A DNA stretch of 64,000 nt from an uncultured Pelagibacteraceae bacterium. Its GTDB lineage: Bacteria > Pseudomonadota > Alphaproteobacteria > Pelagibacterales > Pelagibacteraceae. A program made the position numbers and the translations under genes. The stretch is from contig CACPJJ010000005.1 in the NCBI GenBank assembly GCA_902634305.1, positions 22,579 to 86,578 of the forward strand. The letters run 5' to 3'. This document shows, piece by piece, positions 1 to 7,673 of this stretch. A model generated the notes under the pieces. It was not told the DNA's origin, made no database searches, and was given only the letters and a program-made list of their open reading frames with translations. The first letter of the stretch is position 1. Each line of letters opens with the position of its first letter.

Positions 1-702
1 ATAAGAGTTTAGACCTGGATGAACCCATGGTAAGTGATAACTTTCACAATAGTTTTCAATTGCAAATTTCCAATTGCATTTTGCTTCTAGCTTGAAATAT
101 CCAAAATCATTTGAATGTCTTATTAATTTTCTATCTTTTTTAGGCCAAAATTTTGACCATCTATCATCTAGTGGTTTTATATATTTATCAAAAGATATTT
201 CATTACCATTAATATTTATCATAATTAAATCTAGCCATACGTGTGATCTAATTTCTTTCAAATTACTTTTAGAATTTTTAAACCCTGGGCTCTTATGTTT
301 GTTCATACCACCAATATGTGGAGTGGCTATTAGGTCTCCATCTAAATTGTATGACCATGAATGATAAGGGCATCTTATAATATTTTTTTTTTTACATAAT
401 TCTGTAACAAGTTTAGATCCTCTGTGACTACAAATATTATGAAATACTTTAATTTGATCATTTTTGTTTCTTAATAACAACAAAGGAATTCCTAAAAGAT
501 CAAAAGGTTTAATGTCGCCAATATTAGGTATAGAACTTGCAACGCCAATTACAACCCACTTATCTTCAAAAAGTTTTTTTCTTTCAATTAATGTGTACTC
601 TTTACTTGTGTAGCATTCATTTGGAAGGCCGTGTGCTTTACTGATGGGTTTTTTTACTACATCTAATTTTTTTTTATCAACAATATTATAAATTTCAGAC
701 AT
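1..702 (-). CDS. Rieske non-heme iron oxygenase, alpha subunit (C-terminus cut by window edge)
   Basis: The reading frame runs from an ATG at 702 to the left edge, giving 234 residues with no stop. It shows a Rieske [2Fe-2S] site (C91-x-H93 and C111-x2-H114, in ICSHRG and CPYHSW). It also shows the start of the catalytic iron site, ENYCESYHLPWVH, with H223 and H228. The residue bridging the two centres is Glu220, as in the carnitine and betaine type oxygenases, where ring-hydroxylating enzymes have Asp. The start codon overlaps the stop of the upstream methyltransferase by one base (TAATG), so the two are probably translationally coupled. Together with the dehydrogenase and bhmT upstream, this suggests N-demethylation of a quaternary amine such as glycine betaine. 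The substrate is inferred and the reductase partner is not in view. Confidence 0.85.
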   Translation of the reverse strand, partial: MSEIYNIVDKKKLDVVKKPISKAHGLPNECYTSKEYTLIERKKLFEDKWVVIGVASSIPNIGDIKPFDLLGIPLLLLRNKNDQIKVFHNICSHRGSKLVTELCKKKNIIRCPYHSWSYNLDGDLIATPHIGGMNKHKSPGFKNSKSNLKEIRSHVWLDLIMININGNEISFDKYIKPLDDRWSKFWPKKDRKLIRHSNDFGYFKLEAKCNWKFAIENYCESYHLPWVHPGLNSY

Positions 703-1331
703 TATTTTATAACCTCGTAAAGACCTAGCCATGCGTTAACATCTTTGCTAGCAATATAGTTTGATTTAAAAAATTCTATTTCTTTCCATTTATTATCTTT
801 GTTAAGTTGATCTATTTTTTTATCAAAACCATACTCCTCATGAATTCCTTCATTAATTGTAAAACAAATAAGACCTTTGTTTTTGGTAATTCTAATAAAT
901 TCATCTAATGCAGGTGGTTTTACATGTCCAAATGTAAATGTACCTACGCACATTACTGCATCATAAAAATTATCTTTTTCTTCAATAGTTTTGTTTAAGT
1001 CTACTTTATTTAATTTTTGATATAGACCATTTGGGACTAAATCTAATAATTTTTGTGAAAGGTCCGCTCCATAAAAATTTGAAAATCCATATTTTTTTAA
1101 TTCTACACCCACAAGTCCTGTTCCACATCCGGCATCATAAATTTTAGCATCTTTATTTTTTTGATATTTAATAAAAACTTCTGATGTTTCTTTGGGCCCT
1201 GTATAATTCCAATCGACCATATCCTGGTCATATTTATTTCCTTCGCCCCATTCGTCATAGTATTTCATAACCTCATCGGTCTTTTTTAATTTATAGATTG
1301 GTACTTTGTTTCCAACGTCTTTTTGAGCCAT
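702..1331 (-). CDS. Class I SAM-dependent methyltransferase (METTL27/WBSCR27-like)
   Basis: This 209-residue protein has a glycine-rich SAM-binding motif I (YDAGCGTGLVG, about residues 65-75). An acidic residue ends strand 2 (GADLS) and the post-motif strand reads DAVMCVGTF. The size and the N-terminal segment before motif I resemble the small METTL27/WBSCR27-like family, whose substrates are not known. It starts on the stop of the flavoprotein gene (base 1331 shared) and ends on the start of the Rieske gene, so it lies inside a tightly coupled operon. Its role among demethylating enzymes is unclear. It may methylate a small amine or thiol, or use SAM regenerated through BHMT. The family call is firm and the function is open. 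Confidence 0.8.
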   Translation of the reverse strand: MAQKDVGNKVPIYKLKKTDEVMKYYDEWGEGNKYDQDMVDWNYTGPKETSEVFIKYQKNKDAKIYDAGCGTGLVGVELKKYGFSNFYGADLSQKLLDLVPNGLYQKLNKVDLNKTIEEKDNFYDAVMCVGTFTFGHVKPPALDEFIRITKNKGLICFTINEGIHEEYGFDKKIDQLNKDNKWKEIEFFKSNYIASKDVNAWLGLYEVIK

Positions 1332-3736
1332 TAACTCCTCATTTTTTGTCCAGTAGGATCATAAAGTGGTTCTTTAATTATTGAACAGTTAAAAAAGTCA
1401 CCATTTATTTCAACTTGAATACCTTTGTCAGATTTTATTTCATTTTGATCAATATAAGAAAAAGCAACACTTTTGTTTACAAAGTGTGCAAAACCTCCAG
1501 AAGTTATATATCCAATACTTTTATCGCCTTTTAATACAGCTTCGTTATAAGTCACATCAATATCATTTGTTTCAACTATTAATGGGACTAATTTATTTTT
1601 ACTTTCATCTTTTTGAGCACTATCTTTTCCAATAAAATCTTTATTCCAATTTATAAAAGCATCTAAACCAGTTTCTTTTGCTGTAAAATCAGGACGATAA
1701 TCTAATGTCCAAGCTCCCCAATTTTTTTCTAATCTCATAGACATTAATGCTCTTCCACCAAATGGTTTTATATTAAATTCTTTTCCAGCCTTTGTTAATT
1801 CTTCATACAATTTTAATTGAAAATGAGGTGCTACATAAATTTCGTATCCAAGCTCTCCTGTAAAAGATATTCTATTTACTATTGCAGGAACTCCAGCAAC
1901 AAACATTTTTCTAGAATCTCTAAATTTAAAACTATCATTAGATACGCTTTCTCTAACAACTTTTTGCAAGAGTTCTCTAGATTTTGGTCCTGCAATGCTA
2001 AGACCGTGAAATTCATCAGATCTATTTTTGTATTGTAAATTAAATTTTTCTAAATGACTCTCAAACCATCTTCTATGCATTTCTTGTGCTGCTCCTGATC
2101 CAAAAACCATGAATTCATTTTCGTCTAAACATGCGACGGTTAAGTCACCATAAAGTTTTCCTCTATATGTAAGCATTGGTGTTAAAGAAATTCTTCCGGG
2201 CTTAGGTAATTTACCGGCCATGATATGATCTAAAAATTTTCTAGCATCAGGACCTTTGAATTCATGTTTTGAAAAGTTGGCTACTTCAGTAATTCCTACA
2301 TTTTCTCTAACATTTATTACTTCCTTTGAAACATAATTGTGTGATCTTGATCTTTTAATTGTTGGTTCTTCATAAGCATCTTCTTTGTTATTAGCAAACC
2401 ACAAAACATTTTCTAAACCAAAAGAATCTCCCATGACAGCTCCTTGTTCAACAAATCGATCGTATAAAGCTGTTGTTTTTTGTTTTCTGCCTTTTGGCAA
2501 GGTTTCGTTTGGAAAAGTCATTATAAATCTTCTTTCATAATTTTCTGAGGATTTAATCGTTCCATATTGTGGTGAAGCGTAATCTCCAAATCTAGCTACA
2601 TCCATTGCCCAAACATCTATTGATGGTTCACCATCTATAATCCATTCGGCAATACATTTTCCAACTCCTCCTCCTTGGCAAAATCCTGCCATAACGCCTA
2701 CTGCTACCCAATAATTTTTCATCCCTGGAACAGGGCCAATTAAAGGACTTCCATCAGGACCAAAAGTGAATGGTCCATTTACAATATTTTTTATTCCTGC
2801 TTTTTCTAAAGCAGGCATTCTCTCAAACCCAATAGCCAATCTGTCTTGAATATTATCAAGCTTGGGTTCTAAAAGTTCATGTCCAAAATTCATAGGAGTT
2901 CCATCTACCTTCCATGGTGTAGATTTTTGTTCATAGGTTCCAAGCAACATGCCTTTGCCTTCTTGTCTAAAATAAATATTTCCCTCAAAATCTGTGCCAA
3001 TCGGAAGTCTTTGATCTCCTAATGCTTCAATTTCTGGAATAGCCTCTGTAATTAAGTAGTGATGCTCCATTGGCTGAACAGGTAAATTTAATCCAGCCAA
3101 ATTACCAACTTCTCTAGCCCATAATCCACCAGCATTGATTACAATCTCAGCATTAATATTTCCTTTATCAGTAACTACGTTCCACGAACCATCTTCTTTT
3201 TGCTTTGTATCTTTAACAACTGTATGAGTATAATATTTTCCGCCATGAACTTTTGCAGCTTTTGCAAAAGCATATGTTACACCAGATGGATCAACTTCTC
3301 CATCTATTGGATCCCATAATGCTAATAAATATCTAGATGGATCAATTAATGGATTTTTCTTCTTTACTTCTTCAAGTGAAATAAATTCTTGATCTAAGCC
3401 CATGTATCTTGCTTTTGATCTTTCTCTTTTTAGATATTCGGCCCAAACATCATTTGAAGCTAAGTAAAATCCTCCACTTGGTTTAAATCCACAAGAGTGT
3501 CCTGACTCTTTTTCTATTTCTTTGTAAAGACCTATTGTATAGGCCATCATTCTAGAAATATTTGGATCATTAGAGATTACATGAACATTCCCAGCAGCAT
3601 GCCATGACGAACCTGAAGTTAACTCGTTTCTTTCAAGTAAAACACAATCTTTCATTCCAAATTTTGAAAGATGATAAAGAATTGAGCAACCAACAACCCC
3701 TCCACCAATTATTACTACTTTGGCATGATTTTCCAT
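1331..3736 (-). CDS. Dimethylglycine/sarcosine dehydrogenase-like FAD and folate-binding protein
   Basis: The 801 residues carry the full architecture of dimethylglycine and sarcosine dehydrogenases. There is an N-terminal FAD-binding DAO domain (VVIIGGGVVGCS from residue 7), a linker domain near 370-430, then GcvT and GcvT C-terminal folate-binding domains from about 440 to the end. His46 in GSSWHAAG lies where this family links FAD covalently to histidine. Enzymes of this type oxidise an N-methyl group and pass formaldehyde to tetrahydrofolate as 5,10-methylene-THF. It lies 2 bases downstream of bhmT, which releases dimethylglycine, so dimethylglycine or sarcosine is the expected substrate. 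Which one cannot be decided from sequence alone. Confidence 0.85.
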   Translation of the reverse strand: MENHAKVVIIGGGVVGCSILYHLSKFGMKDCVLLERNELTSGSSWHAAGNVHVISNDPNISRMMAYTIGLYKEIEKESGHSCGFKPSGGFYLASNDVWAEYLKRERSKARYMGLDQEFISLEEVKKKNPLIDPSRYLLALWDPIDGEVDPSGVTYAFAKAAKVHGGKYYTHTVVKDTKQKEDGSWNVVTDKGNINAEIVINAGGLWAREVGNLAGLNLPVQPMEHHYLITEAIPEIEALGDQRLPIGTDFEGNIYFRQEGKGMLLGTYEQKSTPWKVDGTPMNFGHELLEPKLDNIQDRLAIGFERMPALEKAGIKNIVNGPFTFGPDGSPLIGPVPGMKNYWVAVGVMAGFCQGGGVGKCIAEWIIDGEPSIDVWAMDVARFGDYASPQYGTIKSSENYERRFIMTFPNETLPKGRKQKTTALYDRFVEQGAVMGDSFGLENVLWFANNKEDAYEEPTIKRSRSHNYVSKEVINVRENVGITEVANFSKHEFKGPDARKFLDHIMAGKLPKPGRISLTPMLTYRGKLYGDLTVACLDENEFMVFGSGAAQEMHRRWFESHLEKFNLQYKNRSDEFHGLSIAGPKSRELLQKVVRESVSNDSFKFRDSRKMFVAGVPAIVNRISFTGELGYEIYVAPHFQLKLYEELTKAGKEFNIKPFGGRALMSMRLEKNWGAWTLDYRPDFTAKETGLDAFINWNKDFIGKDSAQKDESKNKLVPLIVETNDIDVTYNEAVLKGDKSIGYITSGGFAHFVNKSVAFSYIDQNEIKSDKGIQVEINGDFFNCSIIKEPLYDPTGQKMRS

Positions 3737-3738
3737 AA

Positions 3739-4779
3739 CTAGTATTTAATTTCTTTGTTAACTTTTTTTAAGGTTTTATCAGTTCCATGATGAAAATGTT
3801 TACTCATATCGGGCATATACATCATAGAAATTGGTTTTTTTCCAATTGCTACTGCCATTTCTCTTACATGGTGAGCTTCTGCTCCACAACAAATTCCAAT
3901 AAAATTAATATTTTGTTTTAAGCAATCTTTTGCAAATTCTGCCATTTCAAATCTATTACAAAATAAATTATCTAGAGCTACAGGAAAAGCATTTCCCCCA
4001 GGTATACAATCACAACCATGATCTGTTTGATTTAAAAAACCTGGTTCTTCCTCAGTAGTTCTGTATGGAACAGGTAAGCCTGCTACATGACAAGAAACTT
4101 TTTTTCTAACTTCTTTAAGTAATTTCATTGTCATTTTTGGGCCTCTATAACAATTTAAACCAACAACATCTGCACCAAGGTCTTCAATTACTTTACAGGC
4201 ATCTTCAGCTGTGTATCCATCTCTTGTTAAATCGCCTCTTGGTATTGCGTAATTAGCAACTGCTATTAAACCTTCATCCTTGATAGCTTTTAGAGCAATT
4301 TTCATTTCATCAACCCAATTAATTGTTTCTGCTACAACAAAATCAACTCCAGCTTCTTTTGCCCATCTAATTTGCTCTTCATACATTTTTTGACATTCTT
4401 TAAATGTTGATTTGTCTTTTGGATCAAAAATGTTTGTGTTGGCAACGTCACCACATACCATTAAATCTAAATCTTTGAATTCAGCTGCAGCATCTTTTGC
4501 AATTTTAAGTGCATTTTTCTGCATTGGTTCAAGCAAATCTTCTTTTCCTATAATTCTCAATTTTTCTCTATGACCATAATAAGTAAATGCTTGAACGACA
4601 TCAGATCCTGCTCTAATAAATTCTCTATGTAATTGAGTAACTACATCAGGATTTTCTAAAACAACTGTTGGAACAAATCCCCCAGCTGACAAATATCCTC
4701 TTCTTTCCATTGCAAAAAGGTAACCTTCTGCACAAAGAATAGGTCCTTCATTTAGCCTTGTTATTAAATCTTTTTTCAT
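3739..4779 (-). CDS. bhmT: Betaine-homocysteine S-methyltransferase
   Basis: A 346-residue homocysteine-methyltransferase barrel with the three zinc-binding cysteines of BHMT: C210 in GLNCYRG and C297-C298 in GICCGA. It moves a methyl group from glycine betaine to homocysteine, producing methionine and dimethylglycine. Pelagibacter is known to carry a bhmT, useful because these cells depend on reduced sulfur from outside. Here it is the first gene of a minus-strand operon whose next product should consume the dimethylglycine. It faces a divergent binding-protein gene across 139 bases. No convincing Shine-Dalgarno precedes the ATG, which fits control through a structured leader. Confidence 0.9.
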   Translation of the reverse strand: MKKDLITRLNEGPILCAEGYLFAMERRGYLSAGGFVPTVVLENPDVVTQLHREFIRAGSDVVQAFTYYGHREKLRIIGKEDLLEPMQKNALKIAKDAAAEFKDLDLMVCGDVANTNIFDPKDKSTFKECQKMYEEQIRWAKEAGVDFVVAETINWVDEMKIALKAIKDEGLIAVANYAIPRGDLTRDGYTAEDACKVIEDLGADVVGLNCYRGPKMTMKLLKEVRKKVSCHVAGLPVPYRTTEEEPGFLNQTDHGCDCIPGGNAFPVALDNLFCNRFEMAEFAKDCLKQNINFIGICCGAEAHHVREMAVAIGKKPISMMYMPDMSKHFHHGTDKTLKKVNKEIKY

Positions 4780-4796
4780 AAATGCAATTTTAAATC

Positions 4797-4860
4797 TTAT
4801 TTTTAAATTAAAATGTTTGCAAAAACATTTTGTCTACAACTGATAGTTGAAATACATTTG
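4797..4860 (-). promoter_or_regulatory. Candidate structured leader of bhmT (possible SAM-II/SAM-V-like pseudoknot)
   Basis: Read on the minus strand, the leader can pair AAATGT (4859-4854) with ACATTT (4816-4811). Between them lies a hairpin CAACT-ATC-AGTTG (4849-4837). TTGCAA directly precedes the 3' arm, followed by an A-rich tail. SAM-II/SAM-V riboswitches share this layout of stem, loop, TTGCA and 3' A-rich strand, and Pelagibacter bhmT leaders are reported to contain such switches. The GC-containing pseudoknot and GCTAAA-type tail of the consensus are not visible, so this is only a candidate. An alternative is a simple hairpin of AAAATGTTT and AAACATTTT. Confidence 0.3.
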
Positions 4861-4918
4861 CATTTTTTTTTTCAATATGTTCTGATGTTATTTTAATTAA
4901 TTAAAAGGGAAATAAATA

Positions 4919-5938
4919 ATGAAAATAAGAAATATAATTCTTTCAGCTCTTGTAGTTTTAGGCTTCACTTCATTTAGTGGTGTTGCTAATGCAGGATGTG
5001 GAAAGCTAGTTATTGCTGAGCAAAACTGGGCATCAGCTGAACTGATGGCTAACGTAGATAAAATCATTTTAGAAAAAGGATATGGTTGCGAGGTTGAATT
5101 AGTGCCTGGTGCAACTATGCCAACTTTTACTTCAATGAATGATAAAGGAACACCAGACATGAATCCTGAACAATGGGCAAATGCTGTTTACGAACCTTTA
5201 AAAGTAGCAGTAAGTGAAAAAAGAATATTCGTAGCGAATAAAGCTCCGATTACTGGACTTGGTGAAGGTTGGTGGATAACTCCTGGAACTGTAAAGAAAT
5301 ATCCTCAGATAAAAGGAATGACGGCTCTTGAAATACTTGAGCATCCTGAATGGTTTCCAGATAAAGAAGACCCTTCTAGAGGAGCTTTTGTAGGATGTCC
5401 TGCTGGATGGGGATGTCAATTAGCAAATGCAAATTTATTTGTAGCTTACGAAATGGAGAAAAAAGGTTGGAATTTAATTGATCCAGGTTCTGCTGCAGGT
5501 CTAGATGGAACAATTTCAAAAGCATCAGACTCAGGAAAACCATGGTTTGGTTATTACTGGAACCCAACTTCAATGGTTGGAAAATATGGATTAATTCCAG
5601 TTCCTTTTGGTGTAGATTTTGCTGGAAGAGATAACTGGGACAATTGCATAATGAAACCGGCTGGCGAGTGTGCAAATCCAAAACAAACTGCTTGGACAAA
5701 GTCAGAAGTAAATTCACTTATTACTAAAAGCTTCGTAGACAATGGTGGAAAAGAAGCTGTGGCGTATGTTGAAAAACGTACTTATCCTGGTGATATTATG
5801 AATGGAATGCTTGTATACATGGCAGACAATCAAGCAAAAGGTTCAGATGCAGCAGTTGAGTTTTTGAAAAAGCATGAAGACCTATGGGGTAAATGGGTAT
5901 CTTCATCAGCTAAGAAAAAAATCAAAGCTGGTCTTTAA
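4919..5938 (+). CDS. ABC transporter substrate-binding protein, glycine betaine/proline type
   Basis: A 339-residue protein with a clear signal peptide (MKIRNIILSALVV...GVANA, cleavage near residue 25) followed by an OpuAC/ProX-type binding domain. The mature part is rich in tryptophan and tyrosine (for example EQNWASAE near its start), as expected for aromatic boxes that hold quaternary amines. A good ribosome site (AAAAGGGA) precedes the ATG. It diverges from bhmT and is followed by its likely permease after an intergenic hairpin. Betaine or a related methylated osmolyte is the probable ligand, inferred from family and context. No ATPase gene lies next to it. Confidence 0.85.
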   Translation: MKIRNIILSALVVLGFTSFSGVANAGCGKLVIAEQNWASAELMANVDKIILEKGYGCEVELVPGATMPTFTSMNDKGTPDMNPEQWANAVYEPLKVAVSEKRIFVANKAPITGLGEGWWITPGTVKKYPQIKGMTALEILEHPEWFPDKEDPSRGAFVGCPAGWGCQLANANLFVAYEMEKKGWNLIDPGSAAGLDGTISKASDSGKPWFGYYWNPTSMVGKYGLIPVPFGVDFAGRDNWDNCIMKPAGECANPKQTAWTKSEVNSLITKSFVDNGGKEAVAYVEKRTYPGDIMNGMLVYMADNQAKGSDAAVEFLKKHEDLWGKWVSSSAKKKIKAGL

Positions 5939-5952
5939 TATATAAATTATTT

Positions 5953-5987
5953 AACGAGCCTATTAAAAAATAGGCTCGTTAATTTTT
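5953..5987 (+). terminator. Stem-loop between binding protein and permease genes
   Basis: A perfect 10-base-pair inverted repeat, AACGAGCCTA (5953-5962) and TAGGCTCGTT (5971-5980), with an 8-base loop is followed by AATTTTT. It looks like an intrinsic terminator placed inside the operon. Such hairpins commonly let the binding protein be made in excess over the permease, by partial termination or by protecting the 3' end of the upstream message. Confidence 0.75.
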
Positions 5988-5996
5988 AGGAATTTA

Positions 5997-6881
5997 ATGG
6001 AATTTTTTACTAAGTTTCCTGTTATGGAACGTTCGGCACTTGCTGAATTCAGAAAAAGTATCGATTTTGCTTTTAGAGATTTTTCCAGAGCATACGGTGA
6101 TGGTATAGAATCATTTTTTGATCCATTATTATATTTTTTAGTATGGTTAGAAAAATTGATGATGAATTCTCCATGGCCAATAATCATAGGTATAATTTGT
6201 GGTTTGGCCTGGATGGCATCAAAAAGTTGGAAACTTGTTTTAGGTGCAGCAATATCTTTCTTTTTAATAGGTTACTTTGGAATGTGGAAAGATTGTATGG
6301 CTACAGTCGCAATCATAACTGTATGTGTAATCATATGTATGACTGTAGGAATACCAATGGGTGTTATAATGGCTCGTTCTAATAGGGCTGAAAGAACAAT
6401 ATTACCCGTTTTAGATATGATGCAAACAATTCCAAGTTTCGTTTATTTAATTCCAATACTTATGTTGCTTGGTATTGGTAAAGTTCCTGGTTTAATAGCT
6501 ATTTGTATATATGCAGTTCCACCTATAATAAGGTTAACAAACTTAGGTATAAGAGAAGTAGATAAAGAAACAATAGAAGCAAGTGAAGCCTTTGGTGCAA
6601 CAAAATTACAAAAATTAAGAACCGTACAAATACCTTTGGCTCTTCCAACTGTATTTGCTGGTGTTAATCAAACAATTATGATGGCTTTAGCAATGGTTGT
6701 TATTGCTTCTATGATTGGAGTAAAAGGTTTGGGAGTGCCTATTTTAAGAGCAGTTTTAAACCAATATTTAGCTCTAGGATTGTTTAACGGATTAGCGATA
6801 GTGGCTTTAGCGATAATTTTTGATAGGGCTGCTCAAGAATATGGTCGAAGAATACAAAAGCATAGAGGAATAAAAAGATAA
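5997..6881 (+). CDS. ABC transporter permease, glycine betaine/proline (ProW) type
   Basis: The 294 residues hold several hydrophobic membrane segments and a binding-protein-dependent permease domain. The cytoplasmic coupling loop reads EASEAFGATKLQKLR...QIPLALPT, which is the EAA motif that contacts the ATPase. The N-terminal 50 residues are hydrophilic. It follows the binding-protein gene and belongs to the same importer. The next gene downstream is a folate enzyme, so the ATPase is missing locally. The only osmolyte-type ATPase in view is at 37716-38747. Confidence 0.85.
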   Translation: MEFFTKFPVMERSALAEFRKSIDFAFRDFSRAYGDGIESFFDPLLYFLVWLEKLMMNSPWPIIIGIICGLAWMASKSWKLVLGAAISFFLIGYFGMWKDCMATVAIITVCVIICMTVGIPMGVIMARSNRAERTILPVLDMMQTIPSFVYLIPILMLLGIGKVPGLIAICIYAVPPIIRLTNLGIREVDKETIEASEAFGATKLQKLRTVQIPLALPTVFAGVNQTIMMALAMVVIASMIGVKGLGVPILRAVLNQYLALGLFNGLAIVALAIIFDRAAQEYGRRIQKHRGIKR

Positions 6882-6944
6882 CCTGAACAATTTGTCTCTT
6901 CGATTTTTATAGACAGTCTTTTTAAAATAAATAAATATCCCTGA

Positions 6945-7673
6945 ATGAATTTTTCTTTAGAAATTGGGCCTAAAACTGACTTAGATACTTTGCCAGCATT
7001 AAAGGATGTATATATAACTATGCTACCTGGTGGTGATTATAAAGAAACCTCAGAACAAGCTGCTAAATTAGTCAAAAAAGGCTTCAATCCAATACCCCAT
7101 TTTCCAGCTAGATCTATTGAAAATGAAGAGCAACTAAAAGATTTTGTAAATAGATGTAAAAATGAGGGTGTGAAGCAAGCTTTAGTTATAGGCGGCAGCA
7201 GAGACCCTATTGGAAAATTTGATAGCTCAATTCAACTATTGGAGACAGGATATTTTGAAAAGATGAAGATAGGAATCGCTGGACATCCAGAGGGGAGTCC
7301 TGATATATCCGATTCAAAATTAAAAGAAGCTATGAAAGATAAAAAGCCTTATGCGGACTATATAGTGACTCAATGGTTATTAGATCCTCAATTAATTGTA
7401 GACTTTATTTCTAAACAAACAGTACCAGTTCATGTTGGAATTACTGGACCACTAAAAATAACTAGCTTAATTAAGTTTGCTAATATTGTAGGTGCAAAAA
7501 ATTCCATAAACTTTCTTAAATCTAATTTTAGTAAGGCGTTAGATTTATTGAAACCTAAAGACCCAAATGACTTAATTGGGAAAGTTAAATCGCATACAGA
7601 TTTCTTCCACATTTATACATTCGGCGGCTTGAAGGAAACTAACAAGTGGTTGATGGAGAACAAATATGTCTAA
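6945..7673 (+). CDS. Short methylenetetrahydrofolate reductase (MetF)-like protein
   Basis: A 242-residue protein resembling the MTHFR barrel. It has an N-terminal strand MNFSLEIGPKTD, then VYITMLPGGDY, and GFNPIPHFPARSI, where MetF has its conserved H-x-AR-type segment. QALVIGGSRDP matches the GGD-type loop, followed by IGIAGHPEGSPD and YIVTQWLLD. It is shorter than typical MetF (about 290). Its last 8 bases overlap the start of a LigM/DmdA-like demethylase. That pairing is known for LigM, where MetF oxidises or recycles the methyl-THF formed. A role in handling 5-methyl-THF from that enzyme is inferred. Confidence 0.75.
   Translation: MNFSLEIGPKTDLDTLPALKDVYITMLPGGDYKETSEQAAKLVKKGFNPIPHFPARSIENEEQLKDFVNRCKNEGVKQALVIGGSRDPIGKFDSSIQLLETGYFEKMKIGIAGHPEGSPDISDSKLKEAMKDKKPYADYIVTQWLLDPQLIVDFISKQTVPVHVGITGPLKITSLIKFANIVGAKNSINFLKSNFSKALDLLKPKDPNDLIGKVKSHTDFFHIYTFGGLKETNKWLMENKYV

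Noticed and set aside
74..364. Plus-strand open frame of 96 codons
   Set aside because: It lies opposite the Rieske gene, whose minus-strand frame has clear iron-sulfur and catalytic motifs. The plus frame has no recognisable features.
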